Assembly: GCA_903892415.1 (NCBI GenBank)
Contig: CAITIQ010000447.1
Span: forward strand, 1-39,785
Direction: 5' to 3'
Length of the DNA: 39,785 nucleotides
From: an uncultured delta proteobacterium
GTDB taxonomy: Bacteria; Myxococcota_A; Polyangia; Polyangiales; Polyangiaceae
The notes beneath the pieces were generated by a model. That model saw only the letters and a list, made by a program, of their open reading frames with translations, made no database searches and was not told where the DNA came from. Position 1 is the stretch's first letter. Every line of letters starts with the position of its first letter. Both the position numbers and the translations under genes were made by a program. This document shows positions 7,755 to 16,940 of the stretch, in pieces.

Positions 7755-9688
7755 CGCCCCTTGTTCTGTTCCTTCAGGTAGGCCGAGAGCGGGGCGAAGT
7801 ACCCGAGGATGGCGCTGGCGTCGGCCTTCGATTCACCGGAGATCGCCTTCATCGCCTCGGGCCAGGGCTGTGAAGCGCCCAGCGCCAACATGGCCTTGAG
7901 CTTGTCGCCTGCGGCCTTGTTGCCGTGGATCGAGCACTTGTGAAGCGGACCGGTGTGGCCGGTGGCTTTGCACAACGCTCGGTGGAATTGGAACTGGTAG
8001 ATGTCGGCCAAGAAGTAGCGGAGGTACGGCACGTTGGCGGGCACGTGGAACTTCGCCCCCGGGTCGAAGTCGGCCTCGCTGCGCGCGACCGGAGCGGAGA
8101 CACCTTGGTACTTCTGCACCAGGTCCCACCAGGCTTGGTTGTACTGCGTCGGCTTGGTCTTGCCGCTGAAGACGTCCCAACGCCACTTGTCGATCAAAAG
8201 GCCGAACGGCAAGAAGGCCACCTTGTCGAGAGCGCGCCGCATCAACACGTTGAGCTCGGCTTTGTCGTTGCCCGGCGCGCGCTCGAGCAGGCCGATCTTG
8301 ACCAGGTATTCGGGCGTCACGCTCAGCGCCAGCGTATCCCCGATGCCCTCGTGAAAGCCGTCGTTGGCGCCTTCTTGAAACAGAATCGGCTGCTCGTTGT
8401 AGTAGAGGAAGTAGTAGTTGTGACCGAGTTCGTGATGGATCGTGATCAGATCCTCTTCGTTCACCTCGGTGCACATCTTGACGCGCACATCCCCAGCGAA
8501 GGTCAGATCCCACGCACTGGCGTGGCACACGACTTCACGGCCCGGCGGCTGCTCGATCATCGAACGCTCCCAGAAGGTTTTGGGCAAACTCTTCATGCCA
8601 AGGGAGGTGAAGAAGCTCTCGCCGGTCTTCATCATGTCGAGCGGCTTCATCTTCTTTTTCAGCAGGCCCTTGGTGACGTCGAGCGAAGGCTCGCCCTTGT
8701 GCGGCGCCACTTGCGGGTAGATGTTGCCCCAGGTCTGCGACCACATATTGCCCAGCAAGTGCGCAGGGATCGTCCCCTTGTCGGGGATCTTGTCTTTGCC
8801 GTACTTCTTCTGCAGCTCACCGCGTACGTAGCAGTGAAGGTCGTCGTAAAGTGGCTTGACCTGCTGCCACAGTCGCTCGACGTCGGTCTCCAGCTCGGCC
8901 GGCGTCATGTCGTAACGCGCCCGCCAGAGCTCCCCCAGATCGCTAAAGCCAATGTCTTTGGCGCCCTTGTTCCCTAGCTCGACGAAGCGCTGATACTGGT
9001 CGCGCATCGGCACCGAGATCGTGCGCCAGCCCTTCCAAGCCTCTAGCTTCTCTTCGTAGCTGCTCTTGGGATCCTCCAGCACGTGCGAGAGCTCCCCGAG
9101 CGTGAGACAAACCTCCTGAGCTGGTGCGCTGGCGACTGCAACCTTGGGCGCGTCTGGCTTTTTCTTGGCGAACTTGGCCAAGCTCTTCGAGCAGTACTTG
9201 CCGGTGCCGTAGGTGCTGCCCATGGCGGTGGCGAGCGAGGCCAGCTCACGACGCTCTTTGTCGTCGTTCGGAGCAGGCAGATCGGTGCCGCGGCGCAACA
9301 GCTCGAGCTGGCGAGCAACGTCTTTGGACAGGCCGGGCACGTCGCGGAAGCGCACCGACTCTTTGATTTTGGCGGTGACGTACGCCATCGTCGCGTCGCG
9401 GGCCTGCTCGGCGAGCGCGTCGGTGTCGGGCGTGATGTTGGTCTCTTGGATCCACTCAGCACGCGCCTTCTCCACGTAGGACTTGCGCAGTCCCTCGTTC
9501 ACGTCGGCGATGAACTTGGCGGCCTCTTCGGCGCTGGCTGGCGGCGGCGGGGTAGCGGCGACCTCCTGCGTTTGCGCACCTACGGGCGCTGGCGGTGAAG
9601 CAGTATCGGGTTGGTAGCCGCTGCACGCGCTGATCAGCGCGAGCGCAGAGACCGAGAAACGCAGCGGAAAAAGAGAACGGGGCAACAT
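7739..9688 (-). CDS. M2-family (ACE-like) zinc metallopeptidase lipoprotein
   Basis: A 649-residue peptidase related to angiotensin-converting enzyme; M2 enzymes remove dipeptides from peptide C-termini. The zinc site HHELGH (about residues 417-422) is followed by GANDGFHEGIGDTLALS, whose Glu (about 447) is the expected third zinc ligand. Both match the ACE pattern HEMGH...FHEAIGD. A lipoprotein signal (MLPRSLFPLRF then SALALISAC) supports the start at ATG 9688 and anchoring outside the cytoplasm; an upstream in-frame start would add 34 residues without a signal character. An Ala/Pro/Thr linker precedes the domain. Length is typical for bacterial single-domain M2 members. It is transcribed toward the AcpH-like gene and overlaps its end by 16 bp. 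All catalytic residues are present. Confidence 0.93.
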   Translation of the reverse strand: MLPRSLFPLRFSVSALALISACSGYQPDTASPPAPVGAQTQEVAATPPPPASAEEAAKFIADVNEGLRKSYVEKARAEWIQETNITPDTDALAEQARDATMAYVTAKIKESVRFRDVPGLSKDVARQLELLRRGTDLPAPNDDKERRELASLATAMGSTYGTGKYCSKSLAKFAKKKPDAPKVAVASAPAQEVCLTLGELSHVLEDPKSSYEEKLEAWKGWRTISVPMRDQYQRFVELGNKGAKDIGFSDLGELWRARYDMTPAELETDVERLWQQVKPLYDDLHCYVRGELQKKYGKDKIPDKGTIPAHLLGNMWSQTWGNIYPQVAPHKGEPSLDVTKGLLKKKMKPLDMMKTGESFFTSLGMKSLPKTFWERSMIEQPPGREVVCHASAWDLTFAGDVRVKMCTEVNEEDLITIHHELGHNYYFLYYNEQPILFQEGANDGFHEGIGDTLALSVTPEYLVKIGLLERAPGNDKAELNVLMRRALDKVAFLPFGLLIDKWRWDVFSGKTKPTQYNQAWWDLVQKYQGVSAPVARSEADFDPGAKFHVPANVPYLRYFLADIYQFQFHRALCKATGHTGPLHKCSIHGNKAAGDKLKAMLALGASQPWPEAMKAISGESKADASAILGYFAPLSAYLKEQNKGRQCGW

Positions 9689-9855
9689 GGCGCGCGAGTC
9701 TATACACGGTGCCGAAAAAGGGCGACGCTCGGCTGGACCGTGCTGAGCAACGACTGGGACCACGGGTGGATCACTCGACCACCCAGTCACAATCGTCGCT
9801 GAGCCACTCCGAGCGGAAATGTACGATAAAAGTAGACGGCCTTGGGTTTGCTAGC

Positions 9856-9886
9856 TTGACGAAACGGCACCGGACACTGCTCTAAT
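9856..9886 (+). promoter_or_regulatory. candidate sigma-70-type promoter
   Basis: TTGACG at 9856-9861 and TCTAAT at 9881-9886 are near-consensus -35 and -10 boxes. The 19-base spacer is a little long. They lie in the 234-bp gap between the divergent peptidase and Cys-rich lipoprotein genes and would give a leader of about 30 bases before ATG 9923. This is a prediction from base pattern only. Confidence 0.45.
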
Positions 9887-9922
9887 GCCTTGTCGATAGC
9901 CAACCTCAAGGAGCCCGCCTCA

Positions 9923-10891
9923 ATGCGCACGAGCCCCCGTCATCTTGGACTTTCAATTCTCGCCCTGATTGCCGCCGCCGCCTGTGGAGATTCTGGCGGC
10001 ACCGGTGAAACCAACGAGGGCTGCACGCCCGGAGCCACGCAGGCTTGTGTCTGCACGAACGCCTCGGAGGGCGCGCAGACTTGCGCAAGTGACGGTCAGT
10101 CCTTCGGTCAGTGCGAGTGCACGGCTGAGCTAGCCAACTGCGACAACGACGGCGAAAAAGAGGTTGGAGAAGAGTGCGACGACGGGGACATGGACAACAC
10201 CAACGGGTGTACCCAGGCCTGCTTCTTCGAGCTCAAGTGCGGTGACGGGCTCGTCACCGGCAATGAAGGTTGTGATGACGCCGGCGCCAAGGGCAACGAG
10301 TTCGACATTTGCCCCGACGACTGCAGCGTCACCAACGAGGGCGGCGGTGGAGCTGGTGGTGGTGGCGGTGGTGAAGGTGGCATGGGCGGCGCTCCGTGCA
10401 ACACCGATGAGACGGTGATCCTCGCAGCAACCGTGCCCGCCCAGACTTCGGTTTGGAGCTTTGAAGGTCTGGTCGGGTTGGACGCTGGTAACGCGATGTG
10501 CGCGGCGGCTTCGCTCGGTACGCACGTCTGCAGCTACGCTGAACTCCTCGTCGCCGAGGCCAAGGCAGACAACCTCGAGCCGGTGCTCAATGGCCTGGCG
10601 GTGGGCAGCACCTTCTGGGTCCACCGCGACACGCCGGAGATGGTCAACGGCTCGATGAGCACACCGGGCGCTGGTGGCCGCTGCAATGATTGGACGTACC
10701 CCACGAACCATATCTCCGACGGTGAATACGCTGACATCACCGCCCAGAGTGATATGGCCTTCTTCCTCGACAACGACACCTTCTTCGATGGCATCGACAC
10801 CACGCACACGCTGCCCACCGACCTTCAATGTGGTGGCACCGTTCGTTCGATTCCCTGCTGCAATCTGTGCGTAGAACCGCCGGCTCCCTGA
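9923..10891 (+). CDS. Cys-rich repeat lipoprotein (DUF4215-like)
   Basis: A 322-residue lipoprotein. The signal MRTSPRHLGLSILALIAAAAC ends in a lipobox, and AAGGAG lies about 10 bases before ATG 9923, which supports this start over one 33 bases upstream. After a Gly/Thr linker come Cys-rich segments (GATQACVCTNASEGAQTC, GEECDDGDMDNTNGCTQAC, CGDGLVTGNEGCDD) that match the Myxococcota Cys-rich repeat (DUF4215 type). A Gly-rich stretch (about residues 138-155) separates these from a C-terminal domain of about 160 residues ending in CCNLC. That C-terminal domain, with its VWSFEGLVGLDAGNAMC start, is not one I can name. Probably surface-exposed. It precedes the di-heme genes on the same strand with only a few bases between, so co-transcription is likely. 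Confidence 0.82.
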   Translation: MRTSPRHLGLSILALIAAAACGDSGGTGETNEGCTPGATQACVCTNASEGAQTCASDGQSFGQCECTAELANCDNDGEKEVGEECDDGDMDNTNGCTQACFFELKCGDGLVTGNEGCDDAGAKGNEFDICPDDCSVTNEGGGGAGGGGGGEGGMGGAPCNTDETVILAATVPAQTSVWSFEGLVGLDAGNAMCAAASLGTHVCSYAELLVAEAKADNLEPVLNGLAVGSTFWVHRDTPEMVNGSMSTPGAGGRCNDWTYPTNHISDGEYADITAQSDMAFFLDNDTFFDGIDTTHTLPTDLQCGGTVRSIPCCNLCVEPPAP

Positions 10892-10896
10892 ACGGC

Positions 10897-12348
10897 GTGC
10901 GGCGAACCCCGGTCGTCGCTACGAGCCTATTTTTCGCGGTCACGGCTCTCGCTGGCGAGCCGTGGCCGAGCGGCTCGCCGCCGTCGGTCGCCCAGCTCAC
11001 CGAGTTGAGTTCCGCAGCAGACGAGCTCTACCAGCTTGAACGGCGAGAGGAGTTCCTCGAGGCGTTCGAGCGCGGCGAGGATCGTGAACATATCTCGGTC
11101 TTCCAGGACGACATCGACAGCGGTCTCTTCGATTTGGACCGGCTCTTTCGCGCTGGGGACGCGCTGTTCGAGCATGAGTTTCGCAACGAAGACGGGCTAG
11201 GGGCACGCGCCGATTCACCGCTGTTGCGCATCCACACGCCGTCGCGCGGCGGGCTCGATACCTACTCTTGTGCCGGCTGCCACTCGCAGGGCGGGCCGGA
11301 CGGTGCTGGCTCCGCCGTAGAGAACGCCTTCATCAACGGAGACGGCGTCTCGCAGGCATCGGCCAACGTGCGCAACCCGCCTCACGCGTTGGGGCTGGGC
11401 CTCGTGCAGGCGCTCGGCGAGGAGATGACGCGTACACTGCAGCTGCAGCGCTCTGAGGCGCAGACCGCCGCGCTGGACTCGGGCCGCTCGGTGCTGGTCG
11501 AGCTCGAAGCCAAGGGCGTGCGCTTCGGCTCGCTGATCGCCCTTCCCGACGGCACGCTGGACACCTCGGGCGTGGAAGGCGTGAGCAAGGATCTGGTCCT
11601 GCGGCCCTTCGGTTGGAAGGGAGACGTGGCTCGGCTACGTCGCTTCGTCGAGAACGCCTCCCGCATCCACTTTGGGGTTCAGTCCCATAGCCTCGCGCTC
11701 GCGGCCAAGGAGGAGCCAGACCCGGACCAGCTTGGACCCGGCCCTTGGTACGACCCGGATCAGGACGGCGTGCAACGTGAGCTCGAGGAGGGCACGTTAA
11801 CGGCCGGAGCGGTTTATCTGGCGCTGGTCGAGGTACCAACGATCATCCCACCCACGAGCAACGAGCTGCTCGAGCGCTGGGCGCGCGGCAGCGGCGTGTT
11901 CGACCAGGTCGGCTGCAACGGGTGTCACCAACGCAAGCTTCGCTTGGACTACGCCTTTTACGATGAGGTGCCCGATGATCCAGCGGCGCTACCGGTGCGC
12001 TTCAACCTGCTTTCGGACGGCGACCAACCACGCGGCAACGCGTTGGTCGAGCTATTCAGCGATCTCAAGCGTCACGATCTCGGTGAAGAGCTGGCCGATC
12101 CGCATGAGAACGCACAGGGCATACCGCGCTCGGAGTTCTTGACGCGACCGCTGTGGGGGATTGCTGAATCAGGCCCCTTCTTGCACGACGGTCGGGCAAC
12201 CACCTTCGCCCAGGCGATCGCCTTTCACGGTGGTGAGGCGGCCGAATCGCGCAGCGCGTTCCAAGCGCTCGATGCCAGCGCGCAGGGCGATCTAGCCGTG
12301 TTTCTGAGCTCGCTGTCACGCACTCCGAAGTTGAGGGTACCGCGATGA
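10897..12348 (+). CDS. exported di-heme oxidoreductase (cytochrome c peroxidase-like / DHOR type)
   Basis: About 483 residues with two heme c attachment motifs, CAGCH (Cys125) and CNGCH (Cys340). LRPFGWKGDVARLRRFVE, FSDLKRHDLG and FLHDGRATTFAQAIAFHGG are segments typical of the DUF1111/di-heme oxidoreductase relatives of cytochrome c peroxidase. Reduction of a peroxide or oxidation of a thiol-type substrate is known for related families; the substrate here is unknown. The signal peptide RRTPVVATSLFFAVTALAG favours GTG 10897, 5 bases after the previous stop; GTG 10867 is an alternative. It lies in the periplasm by inference, since heme c is attached there. It overlaps the next, homologous gene by ATGA, which indicates translational coupling. 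Confidence 0.85.
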   Translation: MRRTPVVATSLFFAVTALAGEPWPSGSPPSVAQLTELSSAADELYQLERREEFLEAFERGEDREHISVFQDDIDSGLFDLDRLFRAGDALFEHEFRNEDGLGARADSPLLRIHTPSRGGLDTYSCAGCHSQGGPDGAGSAVENAFINGDGVSQASANVRNPPHALGLGLVQALGEEMTRTLQLQRSEAQTAALDSGRSVLVELEAKGVRFGSLIALPDGTLDTSGVEGVSKDLVLRPFGWKGDVARLRRFVENASRIHFGVQSHSLALAAKEEPDPDQLGPGPWYDPDQDGVQRELEEGTLTAGAVYLALVEVPTIIPPTSNELLERWARGSGVFDQVGCNGCHQRKLRLDYAFYDEVPDDPAALPVRFNLLSDGDQPRGNALVELFSDLKRHDLGEELADPHENAQGIPRSEFLTRPLWGIAESGPFLHDGRATTFAQAIAFHGGEAAESRSAFQALDASAQGDLAVFLSSLSRTPKLRVPR

Positions 12349-13832
12349 GCCGCTGGTTCTGGCTTGGGACGTCGCTACTTGCGTTGGCCTGCGCAGAAGA
12401 AAGTGTGGAGCCCGTCGCTTCCACGCCAGAGCTTTCACCGCTCGGGATTTACGCGCCGCTGCGCCCTGCGGCTGCGCTCGATGAGGCGAGCGACGCTCTC
12501 TTGCGCGACGCTCGCAAGCGTGAGGCGCGTTTTCTCGAGGCAGCCAACCCTGGCTTCATGCTGCGTCAGAGTTCGCCCAGCGAGGCCGCAGTCCGCGCAG
12601 GGACGTACGAGGCCGACGCGCTGTTCCAGTTCGGCGCTCAGATTTTTCACCACAGCTTCACCGAGGCCGAGGGGCTCGGCGGCGCCGATGTCCCCTTCCC
12701 TACGCGCTTTCAGCGCGGGCTGCGCGGCGGCGCTGAAACCACCTCGTGCGCCTCGTGTCATCTGCGCGGCGGCGCAGCGGGCGCCGGAGATCCCTCGGGC
12801 AATTCGTTTTGGGGTGGAGACGGAGTCAGGCCGGCAACGGGGCTATCACGCAACGCCCGCGCTCTCACCGGCGCTGGCTTCATCGAGCTCTTGGCCAAGG
12901 AGATGAGCGCGGAGCTGACGGGTCTGCGCGAGAGCTGCCGTGTGCAGGCGCAGGCCAGCGCCAGCACGGTCACGCTTGCGCTCTCGGCGAAGGGAGTTTC
13001 CTTCGGGCAGCTGGGCTGCCGAGCCGATGGCACGCTCGACACGAGCCAGGTGGTCGGAGTGGACGCAACCTTGGAATTGCGCCCGTTTGGTTGGAAGGGC
13101 GTTCACCGCACGATTCGCGAGGCCGTTGAAGATGAGCTGCGGGTGCACCTCGGCTTGCAATCGAGCTTCCTGGTGCAAGAGCTCGCCGACATACCTGCGT
13201 TGATCGGTCCGAACGGCGGCGATGACCCGGATGGGGATGGCGTCAGCGACGAGATCAGCGAGGGCCAGTTGGACGTGCTGACAAGCTACCTCGCCCTTTC
13301 CGAGGTGCCCACCGTGGAGCTGCCGCAGACCAGCTTGGTGCCGGTCAGCCTATGGCCCGAAGGGCGTCAGCTGTTCGAGCAGATCGGCTGCGCCAGCTGT
13401 CACGTCCCTACGCTCGAGCTCGCGAGCAGCCGCTATCGCTTGAGCTCACGCAGCGGGCAAGCGGAGCTCAGCTTCGATCTCGCGGTGGAAGGGGCGCAGC
13501 CAAAGCCTGAACGCAGCGAAAGCGGTGCCTTGCGTGTGCAGCTCTTCTCCGACCTCAAGCGGCATGATCTCGGCAGCAAGTTGGCGGAGCCGCGCGCGGA
13601 TCGTGGGGTGGATGGCGCGCTCTTCATGACGCCGCCGCTTTGGGAGCTCGCGCGAACGCGGCCCTATCTGCACGACGGTCGAGCGCCGACGCTGCACGAT
13701 GCCATCGTCGCGCACGAGGGAGAGGCCAGCGCGGCCCGCGATCAATACGTGGCGCTAGGCGAGGCCGGCCAAGGTCCCATGCGCGTGTTCTTGGTCTCGC
13801 TCACGAGACAGCGGCGGTATGCGGTTCCGTAG
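12345..13832 (+). CDS. second di-heme oxidoreductase, lipoprotein paralogue
   Basis: A 495-residue paralogue of the preceding protein. It shares the GAETTSCASCHLRGG (Cys135) and IGCASCHVPTLEL (Cys349) heme motifs, the LRPFGWKGVHRTIREAVED segment, FSDLKRHDLG and YLHDGRAPTLHDAIVAHEG. The start (MSRWFWLGTSLLALAC) is a lipoprotein signal, so this copy is predicted to be lipid-anchored while its partner has an ordinary signal peptide. Start ATG 12345 overlaps the upstream stop (ATGA), and its end overlaps the next gene by 14 bases. Two adjacent, coupled paralogues suggest a heterodimer or a two-step electron relay; this is inference. Confidence 0.87.
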   Translation: MSRWFWLGTSLLALACAEESVEPVASTPELSPLGIYAPLRPAAALDEASDALLRDARKREARFLEAANPGFMLRQSSPSEAAVRAGTYEADALFQFGAQIFHHSFTEAEGLGGADVPFPTRFQRGLRGGAETTSCASCHLRGGAAGAGDPSGNSFWGGDGVRPATGLSRNARALTGAGFIELLAKEMSAELTGLRESCRVQAQASASTVTLALSAKGVSFGQLGCRADGTLDTSQVVGVDATLELRPFGWKGVHRTIREAVEDELRVHLGLQSSFLVQELADIPALIGPNGGDDPDGDGVSDEISEGQLDVLTSYLALSEVPTVELPQTSLVPVSLWPEGRQLFEQIGCASCHVPTLELASSRYRLSSRSGQAELSFDLAVEGAQPKPERSESGALRVQLFSDLKRHDLGSKLAEPRADRGVDGALFMTPPLWELARTRPYLHDGRAPTLHDAIVAHEGEASAARDQYVALGEAGQGPMRVFLVSLTRQRRYAVP

Positions 13833-15270
13833 GCTCGCGTGCGCGCTGCCGGGGTTGTGGCTCGGGTCGAGCTGCATCCTCGAACCGCTGGTCGTACGCG
13901 AGGAATGTCCTTCGTTGAGGGCCACAGCGGACGGTTCGTGTTGCCCAGCGTGGTCGCAGGCAGAGGACGGGGAATGCGTGGTGCGCGCTTGGTCGGCGCC
14001 GCAAGCGCTGGGCGCCGATAGCGAGAAGGCATATGGCGGCGTGGTCGCCGTCGACGGTCTCGGTCGCGTGCACCTCGCTTGGGCTCATCAAGCGGAGGTG
14101 CTCCACGCGATCGATAAGGACGGCCAGCTCGAGCTGTACAAAGGGCCGGCGTTGCTCGGCCAAGCGCGCGAGTTGGATCTGGCCGCTGGCCCCGAAGGCG
14201 AGTCGGTGGTGGTCTTTCGCCAAGGCGGTTTTCTTGGTGAGTCCGACACCGACGGCGCCATCTTTGCGATGCGGCAAACGGCCGCGGGAACGCTGCTCGA
14301 TGCAAGCGAGCCGCTCAGCCCAGGCATCGACGCCTACCAGCCGCGGGCGGTGATTGGAGCGCAGGGCACGACCTTCATCACCTGGAACCAATGGACCGGC
14401 GCAAACTACGGCGTGGCGCACGCGAGCCTGGCCAAGGTCGACTCGCCGCTCCAAGCCTTCACCAGCGTCGACGACGTGCTGTCCCAACCGATCTTCTTCT
14501 CCAATGCACCGCGCCCAGCGATGGCCTCAGACGGCAGTCTGGTGGTGACCTGGTATCAGTCGGTGGCAGGTCCGCTGCTCGCGTTCGTGAGTGAGCGCAG
14601 CGGCGCGGAAGGCGTGCTCTCACGGCCAACGCCAGAGCAAGCTCTCTCGAGCGCCGAAGCGCCGCTCTCGGCGATTCAGCCGACCTTCAACCCCACCGCG
14701 GCGATTCACGATGACGGGCGAGCTGCGGTATTTTGGACCCAAGAGGACAACGAAGGACACATCGCGGTCTACCTCGCCCGCCGCAGCGCGGACGGCGTTT
14801 GGGCAAAGCCCGCCTCGCTCCAAGACTCGCTCGGGCCGCGCACCGGCACCGCTTGCTGCGGCCAGGTGGCGATCAGCCCAAACGGTCCGCTCGCCGCGGT
14901 CTGGGGGCAAGACGGTGAGATTCGCCTTTCGCTCGAGAACGCCGATGGCAGCTTCGTGACCACGCCCGGCGAAGGCGTGGTGATCTCGTCGCCGGGCGCC
15001 CTCGCGCTCGATACCTTCGTCGTGTACGGCCCTTCGGGTGCAGGCCTTATCACCTACCGAGAGGAGATCGATGGCGTCTTTCAAGCCGTTGCTCACCGCA
15101 TCGTCGGCAGCGAGGTGGGTCCGGCGCAGGTGCTTTCGAGCGCGAGCGAGGACGTCAACGAACCGCGCGCGGCCGTGGCCGGAAGCAACGACGACGCAGC
15201 GGTGGTGTGGCGTGAGGGCGGTAACGACGGGACCGGCGGTACCATTCGCTACGTGCGGCTGAATCGTTAG
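13819..15270 (+). CDS. propeller-like lipoprotein of unknown function
   Basis: A 483-residue lipoprotein. The signal MRFRRLACALPGLWLGSSC ends in a lipobox. A short Cys-rich segment (about residues 30-53) is followed by roughly 430 residues of repeated beta-strand units: VVAVDGLGRVHLAWAHQ, TTFITWNQWTGANYGV, MASDGSLVVTWYQSVAG, AAIHDDGRAAVFWTQED, QVAISPNGPLAAVWGQDG and AVAGSNDDAAVVWREGG. The spacing of about 50-60 residues and the Asp/Gly-x-AVVW pattern resemble beta-propeller (sialidase-like) blades, but no catalytic residues can be pointed to. It is translationally coupled to the second di-heme gene by a 14-base overlap, so it may be an accessory or scaffold for it. It meets the Kelch lipoprotein gene tail to tail with a 4-base overlap. 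Confidence 0.75.
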   Translation: MRFRRLACALPGLWLGSSCILEPLVVREECPSLRATADGSCCPAWSQAEDGECVVRAWSAPQALGADSEKAYGGVVAVDGLGRVHLAWAHQAEVLHAIDKDGQLELYKGPALLGQARELDLAAGPEGESVVVFRQGGFLGESDTDGAIFAMRQTAAGTLLDASEPLSPGIDAYQPRAVIGAQGTTFITWNQWTGANYGVAHASLAKVDSPLQAFTSVDDVLSQPIFFSNAPRPAMASDGSLVVTWYQSVAGPLLAFVSERSGAEGVLSRPTPEQALSSAEAPLSAIQPTFNPTAAIHDDGRAAVFWTQEDNEGHIAVYLARRSADGVWAKPASLQDSLGPRTGTACCGQVAISPNGPLAAVWGQDGEIRLSLENADGSFVTTPGEGVVISSPGALALDTFVVYGPSGAGLITYREEIDGVFQAVAHRIVGSEVGPAQVLSSASEDVNEPRAAVAGSNDDAAVVWREGGNDGTGGTIRYVRLNR

Positions 15271-16667
15271 GGGAACAAGCGCGCCTTGGCGCCGTTGCCT
15301 AGGAACGTGCCATTCGCAGCGCGTCCGCCCCAAAGGATGGCGCGCTTGTCGGCCAAGGCGGCCGCGACTTCACGTCGCTTGCTGGGTGCTCCAGCTGCGG
15401 GCAGCGTGCCCCAACTGCCACCGTCTTCGCCCGGGATGTAGAGCGCGCCGTCGTTGAAATACTTCACGCAGGCGTCTCCGCCGCAGCCGCCCCACACGAA
15501 CATTGAAACACCGGTCCACAAGGCTGCGCCTTCGGAGCGAGGCTCAGGCGCATCCACCAAGGCCGTGGGCGTAATCCAGCCTCGCGCCGGGTCGAATAGA
15601 CCTCCGTCGTTCTTGAAGTCAGCCCCGTTCCAGCCGCCCCAGACGATCATCAAGTTGCCGGTCCAAAGCGCTGTATGGCTCTCACGCAGCGTGGGTGCGC
15701 CAGCGCTCGGCATAACCGACCAAGCCCCGCCCGGCGAGAGGATGCTGCCGTCGCCCAACCAGTCGAACAAATTGGTCCCGCCGAAGTAAAGCAGCGAGCC
15801 ATCGCTGGCCTCCACCACGGAGTGCGCCAGCCGCGCCGAAGGGCCGCCCGCAGGTAACGCGGTCCAGCTGTCGGTCGTCGGATCGTAGGCAGCGCCATCG
15901 CCGAATGGGCTCATGTTCTGCAAGCCGCCGTGGATCACGAGGCGGTCGCCGGTCCACACAAAGGAGGGCTGCACGCGACCAGCCGGTGCGCCGCTTAGGC
16001 TCATCGGCGACCAGCTATCGGTGGCCGGATCGTAGAGTGCACCGCTGTTCTCGAACTGCGTCGAGTAGCCGCCCCACACGATCATCTTGCTGCCAGTCCA
16101 CACAGCGATATGCGAATGGCGCGCGCTCGGTGCGTTGACCGAGGAGATCGTCGACCAAGTATCGGCGACCGGATCGTAGGCAGCACCGTCCCCCGCGACA
16201 TTGGGATCGCCCACCACCGAGCCACCCCACACGATGAAGCGATCGCCGGTCCAAACGCCGGTGTGGCGCGTGCGCGCGCCCGGCGCGCCGACCTCGCTCA
16301 TCGGCTCCCACAGCACGCAGGTGGCCTCGAACGCATGCGTGACCTCGCCGCTGCCCGGATCGCAGAAGTCACTCGTGCACGGATCGTTGTCCGTAACGGG
16401 GATGGGCGCTGTGCTTACGCACTCACCGTCCACACTGCAGGACTCGACGCCGTTACAAACGTTGGTGTCCCCGCACGGAGCTCCGGCCGTTACCGGCTCC
16501 GTTACACACTCGCCGTCGACACAACGATCGATGGTGCAGACGTTGCCGTCGGTGCAAGATTCCGGGCACTCCTTCTCGACGGTCTCAACGTCATCACCGC
16601 AAGCCACCAGCGAAAGAAGTATGAGGGGCGTCGCGCACACGACGCCAAGGCGAGAAATCATCCGCAC
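15267..16667 (-). CDS. Kelch-repeat lipoprotein
   Basis: A 466-residue lipoprotein. The signal VVCATPLILLSLVAC leads to lipid-anchored Cys23, followed by a Cys-rich segment (CPESCTDGNVCTIDRCVDG and related, about residues 34-115) and about six Kelch-type beta-propeller blades. The blades show the pattern R-H-...-VWTG-...-IVWGG-...-YDP-x-TDSW, for example RHTGVWTGDRFIVWGG, ARHSHIAVWTGSKMIVWGG and ESHTALWTGNLMIVWGG. Such proteins are surface adhesins or scaffolds; no enzymatic motif is seen. GTG 16667 has AAGG 6 bases upstream; ATG 16661 is a close alternative giving two fewer residues. It is convergent with the di-heme operon. Confidence 0.87.
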   Translation of the reverse strand: MRMISRLGVVCATPLILLSLVACGDDVETVEKECPESCTDGNVCTIDRCVDGECVTEPVTAGAPCGDTNVCNGVESCSVDGECVSTAPIPVTDNDPCTSDFCDPGSGEVTHAFEATCVLWEPMSEVGAPGARTRHTGVWTGDRFIVWGGSVVGDPNVAGDGAAYDPVADTWSTISSVNAPSARHSHIAVWTGSKMIVWGGYSTQFENSGALYDPATDSWSPMSLSGAPAGRVQPSFVWTGDRLVIHGGLQNMSPFGDGAAYDPTTDSWTALPAGGPSARLAHSVVEASDGSLLYFGGTNLFDWLGDGSILSPGGAWSVMPSAGAPTLRESHTALWTGNLMIVWGGWNGADFKNDGGLFDPARGWITPTALVDAPEPRSEGAALWTGVSMFVWGGCGGDACVKYFNDGALYIPGEDGGSWGTLPAAGAPSKRREVAAALADKRAILWGGRAANGTFLGNGAKARLFP

Positions 16668-16710
16668 AGGCTACCTTGGGCCTTTGCTTCGGGACGAGCC
16701 CTTTGACCTT

Positions 16711-16766
16711 CATTCCGCCAACAGCGACGCCGCCGATCGAATGACCGTCATTCCTCTTGGCGGATG
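16711..16766. repeat. imperfect inverted repeat in divergent promoter region
   Basis: CATTCCGCCAA (16711-16721) is repeated in inverted form as TTGGCGGATG (16757-16766), with one bulged base. It lies in the 273-bp gap between the divergent Kelch lipoprotein and the exported heme-c cluster. It could be an operator or mRNA structure. Nothing else in this gap could be assigned with confidence. Confidence 0.4.
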
Positions 16767-16940
16767 CTACCGGCCGGCCGATAATGACCGACGCAATCAC
16801 GCTTGTGAACGCAGGTCCCAGCTACGACGGGACCACACCGTTTCGTGGATCCACAAGGGCTCAGTGGCGAACAGAGGATCCACACTCAGCCTGCAATTCT
16901 GCGTCAATAGTGGAACCTCCTTCGGGCCCACCACTTGCTT

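Noticed and set aside
10867..10896. GTG 10867 as the start of the first di-heme protein
   Set aside because: It would overlap the preceding lipoprotein gene by 25 bases and weaken the signal peptide. GTG 10897 gives a clean signal, though 10867 is not excluded.
16845..16854. Perfect 10-base palindrome GTGGATCCAC
   Set aside because: A short palindrome of this length is expected by chance and has no visible partner.
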